Positions 32,305-39,416 of a stretch of 50,620 bases of DNA are shown piece by piece. The position numbers and the translations under genes were made by a program. The first letter of the stretch is position 1. Each line of letters begins with the position of its first letter. Below the pieces are notes generated by a model that did no database searches, was not told the DNA's origin, and saw nothing but the letters and a program-made list of their open reading frames with translations. Origin of the DNA: Streptomyces muensis (GTDB lineage: Bacteria; Actinomycetota; Actinomycetes; Streptomycetales; Streptomycetaceae); assembly GCF_021474425.1 (NCBI RefSeq), contig NZ_JAKEIP010000039.1:1-50620 (forward strand), in the 5' to 3' direction.

Positions 32305-32787
32305 ATGGCCGACGAAGAGCACAACAAGCCAGCTGCACGCTCCTTCCTGTCATGCGCCACCGAGGTGGCGCGGCTGATGGATCTCGGGAACGCGGCCGAC
32401 GTGCCGGAAGCACGCCGCGCACGGCACCTGGCCCACGCGGTGCGCAAGCCACTGCTCGAACGCGCCCACCTGCCCGAGGAGTTCTTCGCCCCGTTGCTGG
32501 CCGCAGCCGTCTACGACCCGGACCCCAGTTTCTGCCTCTGGTTCGTCGAACCGGCGGTCTACGCCTTCGGGCGCCGCCGAGTCATGACCCGACTGCTCGA
32601 CTATCTACGGACTGGCACGGAGGCGGAGCAAGCAGGCGCCGAGCGGGCCTGGTACTGCGCCCATGTGCCGCTCCGCGCAGACCGGTCCCCGGCCTACGCA
32701 CCCCGCGGAAGTCGCGATCCCGCCATGGACGAGTCCCAAGATGTAATGGCCGAGTGGCGGGAAACCGTTCGGAGATCAGCCAGGTGA
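32305..32787 (+). pseudogene. Truncated conserved Streptomyces protein
   Basis: 160 residues beginning MADEEHNKPAARSF, helical, with LPEEFFAPLLAAAVYDPDPS and an R-R-R-V-M-T segment. From memory, similar proteins in streptomycetes continue for some 60 further residues after MAEWRE; here the frame ends soon after in VRRSAR. Truncation is therefore likely but rests on recalled length, not on a search. Function unknown, possibly HEAT-like helical repeats. Confidence 0.5.
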
Positions 32788-32878
32788 CTGGGATGCCTCG
32801 GAACCTGAGCCGACCCCGTTGCCTTGGGACTGTTGGTCACTCTGACCAGTTACGGGACCGTTCTTGGTCACGCGACCC

Positions 32879-32950
32879 CGCGTTTCATACGTTTTCCGGC
32901 AGCACATGGGTATGACGCCCACCGAATTCCGCCGCCTGTCTCAAGGATGA
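32879..32950 (+). pseudogene. C-terminal fragment of an AraC-family regulator
   Basis: The frame ending at the TGA at 32948-32950 reads RVSYVFRQHMGMTPTEFRR then LSQG, the last helix of an AraC HTH domain. Nothing upstream continues the domain, so only about 24 codons remain. Confidence 0.65.
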
Positions 32951-32970
32951 GTGCCGCCGTCTGCGATATC

Positions 32971-33459
32971 TCAGTCTTTGAGAGTGCTCCGCTGAGCGGT
33001 GAGTGCGACCCGGGTCAGGAGGTCTCGGAACTGGGCCCGCTGTTCGTCGTTCAACTCCGCGAGCAGCCGTTCTTCGGCGGCCGCGACATCAGTTCGCATG
33101 CGCTGCAGTTGTGATCGGCCTTCGTCCGACAGGATCACGTGGCGGGCTCGCCGGTCCTGCGGGTTCGGGCGTCGCGACAGCAGACCCTGCCCCTCCAGGT
33201 CGTCGAGAAGGTAGGTCATCACCGTCCGGTCGAGACCGACCTGGCCGGCCAGTTCGAGTTGCGTGGGGGGTTTGTCCCCGGCCTCGGCCAAAGCCACGAG
33301 CACCAGGTAGGCGCGTGATCCTCCGGGCAGGGTCTCCGAGGCGTCGGCCGCGGCGCGCCGAAGCGCCCCCGAGATCATGCGAATGGCCCAGACCAGGTCG
33401 TTGTCCAGAGCGAGGCACTTGGCGCTGTTGTTCGCTCGGCCGCGGGGTTCGGAGGGCAT
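32971..33459 (-). CDS. MarR-family transcriptional regulator
   Basis: 162 residues. Winged-helix MarR: SRAYLVLVALAEAG, TQLELAGQVGLDRTVMTYLL (recognition helix), GQGLLSRRPNPQDRRARHVI (wing with the D-R-R motif) and a dimerisation helix at the end. MarR proteins repress nearby detoxification genes and respond to phenolics or oxidants. It is divergent from the azoreductase-like gene, with two inverted 23-bp sites between them. The ATG at 33459 has GGTGGCGGG upstream; an open frame to 33564 has no support. Confidence 0.9.
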   Translation of the reverse strand: MPSEPRGRANNSAKCLALDNDLVWAIRMISGALRRAAADASETLPGGSRAYLVLVALAEAGDKPPTQLELAGQVGLDRTVMTYLLDDLEGQGLLSRRPNPQDRRARHVILSDEGRSQLQRMRTDVAAAEERLLAELNDEQRAQFRDLLTRVALTAQRSTLKD

Positions 33460-33492
33460 CCCGCCACCGTAGCACTTTTCTGCGCCACGGCA

Positions 33493-33515
33493 GATAGTCT
33501 GGCTTGCAGAACATC
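33493..33515. promoter_or_regulatory. MarR operator candidate, copy 1
   Basis: GATAGT-N7-GCAGAACATC. The same 16 defined bases occur inverted at 33594-33616, so the two sites are a matched pair facing each other over the divergent promoters. Confidence 0.6.
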
Positions 33516-33593
33516 TTCCTGACATATCACCTCGGGCGTGCTCGGTGTCGATGCCGGGGTGCAATGTTATCTAGAACACCTTTCTTGCGAGCA

Positions 33594-33616
33594 GATGTTC
33601 TGCCATACATACTATC
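33594..33616. promoter_or_regulatory. MarR operator candidate, copy 2 (inverted)
   Basis: GATGTTCTGC-N7-ACTATC is the reverse complement of the copy 1 pattern, 37 bases before the oxidoreductase start. Confidence 0.6.
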
Positions 33617-33652
33617 TGCAACACAGCAGAACTACTCGGAGGTACCGGCACC

Positions 33653-34294
33653 ATGAAGCTGTTCCGTCTCGACGCGAGCATCCGTACCGAAGGATCGGTG
33701 AGCCGCGCCCTCGCCGACACCGCCGAGCAGGCGTGGCTCGCCCAGCACCCGGGCGGCGTCGTGATCCGGCGCGACCTCGGGGTCCAGCCGCTGCCCGGGG
33801 ACGCGTGGACGGCGCTCGCCCATGAAGTCGTCAACCCGGCCGCACCGGCCCCGCGCGAGGCGCACGAGCTCCTCGACCGTCTCGGCGCGGAACTGCTCGA
33901 GGCCGACGCGTTCCTGTTCGCGGTGCCGATGTACAACTGGAACGTCCCGGAGCAGGTCAAGACCTGGATCGACCTGATCCTGAAGCACCCCCAGGTGGGG
34001 GTGCACGGTGACTGGCCGCTCAAGGGCAAGCCGGCGATCCTGACGCTGAGCCGGGGCGGCGGCTACGGCCCCGGCTCCCCGAAGGAGGGCTGGGACTACG
34101 CCACGCCCTACCTGCGCAGGATCCTGGCCGACGTCTTCGGCCTCGACCTGCACATCGCCGAGGCGGAGCTGACCCACGCGTTCTGGGACCCGAAGATGGA
34201 GTCGCTGCGAGGGCTGGCCGAAGAGTCGATGAAGACGGGCCACGAGCAGGCCGCCGAGCACGGGGTGCGGGTCGCCCAACTGATCGAGGCCTGA
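33653..34294 (+). CDS. FMN-dependent NAD(P)H azoreductase/quinone reductase family
   Basis: 213 residues of the flavodoxin-like AzoR/NQO1 fold. The N-terminal phosphate-binding strand is LFRLDASIRTEGSVSRALAD, and the flavin loop FLFAVPMYNWNVPEQVKTWIDLI is the strongest family mark. GGGYG is the second flavin contact. These enzymes reduce quinones or azo bonds with NAD(P)H. It is divergent from the MarR gene and presumably its target. A ribosome binding site (CGGAGGT) lies before the ATG. Both genes look intact within an otherwise decayed region. Confidence 0.88.
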   Translation: MKLFRLDASIRTEGSVSRALADTAEQAWLAQHPGGVVIRRDLGVQPLPGDAWTALAHEVVNPAAPAPREAHELLDRLGAELLEADAFLFAVPMYNWNVPEQVKTWIDLILKHPQVGVHGDWPLKGKPAILTLSRGGGYGPGSPKEGWDYATPYLRRILADVFGLDLHIAEAELTHAFWDPKMESLRGLAEESMKTGHEQAAEHGVRVAQLIEA

Positions 34295-34300
34295 CCACCC

Positions 34301-34361
34301 CGGGTCTGTCCCGCAGATCACCGCGAGCCTCGCCCCCGCACCGATCTGCGAGACAGACCCG
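34301..34361. repeat. 61-bp inverted-repeat element or terminator
   Basis: CGGGTCTGTC (34301-34310) pairs with GACAGACCCG (34352-34361), and GCAGATC (34313-34319) with GATCTGC (34343-34349). It lies 7 bases after the oxidoreductase stop. The outer sequence resembles IS5-type ends, so it may be a MITE-like remnant serving as terminator. Confidence 0.6.
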
Positions 34362-34379
34362 AGAACAGTCAGGGCCACG

Positions 34380-34550
34380 CACGACCGTCCGGGCGCCGCC
34401 TCCTCGACGTCGGTGGCGACCCCACGCTGCCGGACCCGTCGCAGCTCACGACGGAGCAGCGCCGGATCCCGTACCGAGGCCGCGGTGAGCGCGCGCAGCC
34501 GGCCCGTGAAGGGTGCCTCGACCAGGTCGGGGTCCTTGCCCACACCGGCC
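34380..34550 (-). pseudogene. IclR-family regulator fragment
   Basis: The minus strand encodes LAGVGKDPDLVEAPFTGRLR, LTAASVRDPALLRRELRRVR and GVATDVEEAAPGRSCVA, a piece of the IclR effector-binding domain. The HTH domain and both ends are missing. It abuts the alpha/beta-hydrolase remnant on the other strand. Confidence 0.6.
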
Positions 34551-34552
34551 AA

Positions 34553-35364
34553 GTCGAAGCTGCACTGCAACGAGGCCGGTGACGGTCACCCCCTGATCCT
34601 GCTGCACGGCGGGGGAGCCGGCGCCAGTGGCTGGAGCAACTACTCGAGCAACATCGACTTCTTCGCGCGCCACTACCGTGTGTTCGCCATCGACATGCCC
34701 GGCTGGGGCAAGAGCGAACCGCCGTGCCGGGCGACCGCGACCACGTGGAGGCGCTGGAACCGGCACTGGACGCGCTCGAACTGGACAGGGTCGCCATCGT
34801 CGGCAATTCGATGAGCGGAGCGACGGCGACCCGGTTCGCGGCGTACCAACCCGAGCGCGTCAGCCACCTGATCCCGATGGGCTCCCCCGGCCCGGGGGTC
34901 AATCAGTTCGGCCCGCCCAACTACCTGACGGAGGGAATCCGCATCTTGGTGCGCGCCTATCTCGAGCCGTCGCAGGCGAATTTCCAGGTGACGGTCGGGG
35001 CGCTCGCCCACGACCCGGCGCTCGCCGAGGACGCCGCCTCGGCCGCCGGCGGATGGATGGAGGCCGCGCTCGCGCGCCCCGACCACATGGAGAACTACAA
35101 CCCCGCGCTGTCCACCGGGGAGCTCAACGGCCCGCCGCAGCTGTTCCAGGACCTGCCGTCGCTGCTGGCCAAGCTCACCGTGCCCACGCTGCTCGTGCAC
35201 GGGCGCGGGACGACCGCGCCGCCCACTACGAGAACGCGCTTTGGTTGATGGCGATGATTCCGTCCGCCCGGCTGTACCTCATCAACAACTGCGGCCACTG
35301 GGCGCAGATGGAACACCCCGAGGAGTTCAACCGGGTCGTGCACGAGTTCATCTCCGTACACTGA
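34553..35364 (+). pseudogene. Alpha/beta hydrolase (meta-cleavage hydrolase-like) with frameshifts
   Basis: Three frames are needed. The first gives LHCNEAGDGHPLILLHGGGA and YRVFAIDMPGWGKS. After about 34723 the second gives VAIVGNSMSGATATRFAAYQ with the nucleophile elbow Gly-Asn-Ser-Met-Ser-Gly, and continues to LLVHGRG. Near 35210 the frame shifts again to LYLINNCGHWAQMEHPEEF with the catalytic His. The pattern is that of BphD/HsaD-type C-C hydrolases of aromatic degradation. The N-terminus also lacks a start. Confidence 0.85.
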
Positions 35365-35509
35365 CCCCTTGGAACGGGCGGTGTCCTGGAACCGACTGGG
35401 CGGTCCTGGCGCCGCCGCCGGCGCGTACAGGACGCTGCTGGTGAAGGAAATCTGCGAAGCGACCGGACGGGCCGCCGAACCACCGGGCACGCGGGGACGG
35501 AGTCACCCG

Positions 35510-35634
35510 CACCGTGCATGAATCGCCTGCGGGATTGTCGGCCCAACGGCGTTCACCAGGCGATGCTCGGCATCGCCCGGCACCCCAACCTTTCCTCACT
35601 GGATAACTCACATCCCATACGGGACAGCCTCTAG
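35510..35634 (+). pseudogene. C-terminal remnant of a second IS5-type transposase
   Basis: The plus strand reads NRLRDCRPNGVHQAMLGIAR, matching the end of the transposase at 31585 (RDCRLKGDGVHHAMLGIAR), on the other strand. Only about 35 codons remain. It ends with TACGGGACAGCC at 35616-35627, the same terminal sequence (inverted) as at 31522. Confidence 0.7.
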
Positions 35635-36073
35635 TTGACTGCAACGCCACTCCGAGACGCCTTTGCATAGGCTAGGCATCACGAAAGAGTTGATCGAGCT
35701 AGCTGGACTGTCCGTCATCGAGTGGTCCTTGCCGCCCAACTGCCCGGCCACGTCCGTCGTGGTTCAGCGGCGCGGCCACAGGTCTGAGTGACTTTGCCGC
35801 GTCTGCGCCGACTGGGTTGGGAGACCTGAAAGTCCAGCGGCCGCCCTCCTGCTGAGAGAGCACCAAGCCGGCCGACTTGATGAGCTGCCCGCAGCCCGGA
35901 TACCTGGAGCGTCATGGCCTGCGACGCATCTAAAACGAAGCGACCTCTTCGTCCCGAAGCAACTTGGGCAGGCTGCTGGCCTTGGGCCAGTGCTTATCTG
36001 ACCTGCTGCGACGATCCGTGAGTGTCCGTGCTCGTCCGCCGCTGTCTGTCCGCGTTGTCACGCAGTTGGACAC
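35635..36073. other. Non-coding stretch within the decayed island
   Basis: 439 bases with lower GC and no credible coding frame, repeat or RNA that I can see. It is probably eroded coding sequence. Confidence 0.5.
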
Positions 36074-36499
36074 TCAACCCTGCGGCTCATGTTGGGTACT
36101 CAGATCGGCGTCATGCAGCGCAGTGAGTTCCTTCAGGTCGTTCGCGACCATGACCTGAGCGAGTCGACCCGCGACCGCCACGACCTTTGGCCAAGAGGGT
36201 GCCCGTAGATACTCCGCGTCGGTGTCGTTGGGTGCCTCGGCAGCCGCGGTGTTGAGCGTGATGCCCAGCTCACGCATGAGAGCGACTTCTTCCTCGGTTC
36301 TCAGACTGACTCCGAGGTATGGCTCGGGCTCGTCGGCGTCGCAGAAGTCATCGAAGAGCGTGTGGAAGACGTGGTCCAGGTTCTCGAAAACCGACGGGTC
36401 AAGCCAGACGTCCTGCTGCCATGGCGGATTGGCCAGAGCCAGGACAACAGGTACGACGTGGACTCGGTGGTTCGCCATGAGACGGGCGTCTTCGCTCAC
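36074..36499 (-). CDS. SCO4402-type conserved actinobacterial protein
   Basis: 141 residues. The text LDHVFHTLFDDFCDADEPEP, then YLGVSLRTEEEVALMRELG and a C-terminal VMVANDLKELTALHDADLS match a small conserved Streptomyces family known by the name SCO4402, without assigned function. I chose the GTG at 36499 because TAGGCT ends 7 bases upstream, a leaderless arrangement; an ATG at 36478 is the alternative. It looks intact, although the genes beside it are remnants. Confidence 0.75.
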   Translation of the reverse strand: MSEDARLMANHRVHVVPVVLALANPPWQQDVWLDPSVFENLDHVFHTLFDDFCDADEPEPYLGVSLRTEEEVALMRELGITLNTAAAEAPNDTDAEYLRAPSWPKVVAVAGRLAQVMVANDLKELTALHDADLSTQHEPQG

Positions 36500-36529
36500 G
36501 GCGCCGAGCCTATCGACGGCGCGCTGAGG

Positions 36530-37235
36530 ATGCGCCGGCATTTCCTGGACTCGACGGCTGCCACGAAGACCACCAATGCCATGGACAAACGGTCCCTGCT
36601 GAACCCCGACCAGGCGGCCGCCATCCTCGACTGGATACGGCGCCGACCACGCGGCGGTGAGCGACTTCAAGCCTTCATCGCCACGCTGTACTACTGCGGC
36701 CCCCGGCCCGAGGAGGCCCTAGCCATGCGGGTGGTGGACGTGTCCCTGCCCGAGCCCGACGCCGACGACCAGTGGTGCGAGCTGCTGATCCACACCGCGA
36801 CCCCCGAGGTCGGGAAGCAATGGACCGACACAGGGGAGATCCACGAACAACGCGACCTGAAGGGCCGTGCGGAGGGCGAGACACGCACTGTCCCAGGGCA
36901 CCCCGCCCTGACACGCATCCTTCGGCAGCACATCGAGGACGAAGAACTCAAGCCGGGTGACCTGCTGTTCCAGGGCGAGTCGGGCGGCGTCCTCGCCGGC
37001 TCCGTCATCCGTAGGGCGTGGCGCAGCGCGCGTAAGGCCGTACTGCCCCCGCACGTCTTCGAGTCGCCCACCGGACGGCGTGTCTACGACCGCCCAGGTG
37101 GCTGACTGGGCCGGGAACAGCGTGGCCGTGCTCCTGGCGACCTATGCCCGATGCGTCGAGGGTCAGCTGCCCGATCTGAAGAGGCGGCTCGAAGCTGCCG
37201 GAGATCTCCCCGAGCCGCGGCCGTATACCGGCTGA
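36530..37235 (+). pseudogene. Tyrosine-type integrase remnant lacking the His/Arg box
   Basis: The catalytic half of an actinobacterial integrase. It reads LLNPDQAAAILDWIRRRPRG and YYCGPRPEEALAMRVVDV (the box around the first catalytic Arg, here replaced by Pro-Arg-Pro-Glu as usual in these sequences). It then reads GKRVYD-like RRVYDR at about 37090. There the frame changes and about 15 residues including the HxxR box are missing. The last part, VADWAGNSVAVLLATYARCV, keeps the catalytic Tyr. The N-terminal arm and core-binding domains are also absent. It ends 179 bases from the tRNA-Arg 3' end, the usual place for an SLP1/pSAM2-type integrase. Confidence 0.85.
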
Positions 37236-37304
37236 CGCCGAGGCCCGGAACTTCGACACGTATTCGACACAGCCACCCGCGAAAACCCGGTGACAGCCGG
37301 ACAG

Positions 37305-37344
37305 CCCCGGAGTCTGCCCTTGATCATCAAGAGGGCGTCCGGGG
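37305..37344 (+). terminator. Hairpin after the integrase remnant
   Basis: CCCCGGA (37305-37311) pairs with TCCGGGG (37338-37344), with GCCCT/AGGGC and TTGAT/ATCAA nested inside. It stops the integrase transcript before the tRNA. Confidence 0.6.
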
Positions 37345-37381
37345 CTTCGCCGTGGTACCTGGCAGATGCCCTGACCAGCAA

Positions 37382-37404
37382 AAACGCCCTCCCGAAGGAG
37401 GGCG
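37382..37404 (-). terminator. Rho-independent terminator of tRNA-Arg
   Basis: CGCCCTCC-CGAA-GGAGGGCG (37385-37404) has an 8-bp stem, and in the minus direction it is followed by five U. It begins 10 bases after the tRNA 3' end and is the only hairpin in the window with a clear U-tract. Confidence 0.85.
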
Positions 37405-37413
37405 GAGCATGGG

Positions 37414-37486
37414 CGCCCCCGGCAGGACTCGAACCTGCGGCCAAGCGCTTAGAAGGCGCCTGCTCTATCCACTGAGCTACGGGGGC
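37414..37486 (-). tRNA. tRNA-Arg (anticodon UCU)
   Basis: A 73-base cloverleaf on the minus strand. The acceptor stem GCCCCCG pairs with CGGGGGC, the D arm is GCTC-AGTGGATA-GAGC, the anticodon stem-loop GGCGC-CTTCTAA-GCGCT gives anticodon TCT, and the T loop is TTCGAGT. CCA is not encoded, as often in Streptomyces. The integrase remnant beside its 3' end suggests that it served as the attachment site of the island. Confidence 0.95.
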
Positions 37487-37805
37487 CGGGTGTGGTGGCC
37501 TCGGTCGTGGTGCCCTGGTGGGGCTGCCCGTGACGATGCCGGAGACAAGGATAGGGCTCCCGCATCCGTGTCCCTGCTGCTTCGCCTCCGTGGCTCGATG
37601 TGGAGGTTCGGTGAAGCGGTCCTGATAATCGCAGGCAGGTGCGAATCGCGCACCGCTTTTGGCCTCTTGCGACCCGGGTGTTGTGCACTCGTTATGCCTG
37701 GACTGTGCCTGTGTCCCAGTCGTCCCTTCCATCCCTTGTGTCCCGTCGGCGCGCAGACATGCTCATATGCTTCAGAATTCCCCTAAAATTGGGCATTCTT
37801 CGCAT

Positions 37806-39413
37806 GTGGTGACCTTGGACGTACGGCCTCAGCTGCTCGACGCACTTTCCGCCCTGCGCGACCGTGTCGCGGCTGCACGCTTCCCGCTGCCCCTGGCGGG
37901 GGCGCCACGCGCGCGTGCCAACCGCGACGAACTGCTCGCGCAGCTCGACGACTATCTGGTGCCCCGCCTGAAGGAGCCCGAAGCGCCCTTGCTGGCCGTG
38001 GTGGGAGGCTCCACCGGCGCCGGCAAGTCGACGCTCGTCAACTCCCTCGTGGGCCGGCGCGTGACCGAGGCGGGCGTGCTGCGGCCGACGACTCGAAACC
38101 CCGTGCTGGTCTGCCATCCCGAGGACCATCACTGGTTCAGCGGGATGCGTGTCCTGCCCGACCTCACACGCGTGTGGGTGACCGAACACGATCCGGCGGA
38201 CGAGCTGATGCTGTCCGCCGAGGACTCCACGCGCGTACTGCGGGTCGAGACCGTCGACACCCTGCCGGCCGGCCTCGCCCTCCTCGACGCACCCGACATC
38301 GACTCCCTGATCGCCGACAACCGCGTCCTCGCCGCGCAACTCATCTGCGCGGCCGACATCTGGGTGATGGTGACCACGGCCGCGCGCTACGCCGACGCCG
38401 TGCCCTGGCATCTGCTGCGCACCGCCAAGGAGTACGACGCCACCCTGGTGACCGTTCTGGACCGCGTTCCCCACCAGGTCGTGTCCGAGGTGTCCCGGCA
38501 GTACGGCGCGCTCCTCACCAAGGCCGGCCTCGGCGACGTACCCCGCTTCACCGTGCCCGAACTGCCCGAGTCGGCGTGGGGCGGCGGGCTGTTGCCGGCC
38601 ACGGCGGTGGCGCCGCTGCGCACCTGGCTCAGCCAGCAGGCCCAGGACCCGGGGGCCAGGGAGCACGCCGTCGCCCGTACGGCCCACGGCCTCCTGGACT
38701 CCCTCAAGGTCCGCATGCCCGAGCTCGCCAACGCCGCCGCCGCCCAGTACGCGGCGGCACTGCGGCTCACCGGCGCCGTGGACAGCGCGTACGACAGCGA
38801 GTACGCGCGCGTGCGGAGCCGGCTGCAGGCCGGTGCCGTGCTCGCCGGGGACGCGCTGAAACGCTGGCGCGCCTTCCCGCTCGACAGCACCGCGGGTGAA
38901 CTTCTCGACTCGCTGGTGGAGAGCCTCAGCACCCTCCTGCTGTGCGCCGTCACCGCCGCCGACGAGCGCGTCGACGACGCCTGGCGGCGCGAACCGGCGG
39001 CCGCTGCCCCCGAACTGACGGGCCGTGATCCACGGCCCGCGAGCGTCGAGCACCGCATCGGCGTGGCGGTACGGCGCTGGCGCAGGGAACTGGAGGAGTA
39101 CGCCGAGGACGAGGTGAGCGTCCTCGACCGCAGCGTCGCCCCGGACTCCGAGGTCGTCACCGCGCTCGTCGCCACCGCGCTGCTGGGCGGACGCCGGGCG
39201 CGGTCGGCGGGGGAGGGGCTCGCCGAGCGGATCGGGGCGCACGGGGCGCTGCGGCTGCGCGACCGCGCCGGGCGGCTGCTCACCGAACACCTGGACCGGG
39301 TCATGCACAACGAACGCGAGCGACGGCTCGCCCCGCTCGACGCCCTGGAGGTCCACCCCGAACCCCAGGCCGAACTCATCGCCGCGCTGTCCGTACTGCA
39401 GAAGGAGAGGTGA
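37806..39413 (+). CDS. dynA: Dynamin-like GTPase DynA
   Basis: 535 residues from GTG. The P-loop [10 protein letters not shown] is at 67-76, RPTTRNPVL follows as switch [10 protein letters not shown] is the G3 (DxxG-like) motif, and VLDRVP is the G4-like motif. The rest is helical. In Streptomyces the paired dynamins DynA and DynB stabilise FtsZ ladders during sporulation septation. The pair here has the same order and spacing. Two consecutive GTGs (37806, 37809) are possible starts; the open frame upstream is not protein-like. TAAAAT at about 37784-37789 could be the -10 box. It precedes dynB by 3 bases. Confidence 0.85.
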   Translation: MVTLDVRPQLLDALSALRDRVAAARFPLPLAGAPRARANRDELLAQLDDYLVPRLKEPEAPLLAVVGGSTGAGKSTLVNSLVGRRVTEAGVLRPTTRNPVLVCHPEDHHWFSGMRVLPDLTRVWVTEHDPADELMLSAEDSTRVLRVETVDTLPAGLALLDAPDIDSLIADNRVLAAQLICAADIWVMVTTAARYADAVPWHLLRTAKEYDATLVTVLDRVPHQVVSEVSRQYGALLTKAGLGDVPRFTVPELPESAWGGGLLPATAVAPLRTWLSQQAQDPGAREHAVARTAHGLLDSLKVRMPELANAAAAQYAAALRLTGAVDSAYDSEYARVRSRLQAGAVLAGDALKRWRAFPLDSTAGELLDSLVESLSTLLLCAVTAADERVDDAWRREPAAAAPELTGRDPRPASVEHRIGVAVRRWRRELEEYAEDEVSVLDRSVAPDSEVVTALVATALLGGRRARSAGEGLAERIGAHGALRLRDRAGRLLTEHLDRVMHNERERRLAPLDALEVHPEPQAELIAALSVLQKER

Positions 39414-39416
39414 CCG

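Noticed and set aside
35715..35915. A 66-codon minus-strand frame in the island
   Set aside because: Arg-rich, no start signal, no similarity to anything I know.
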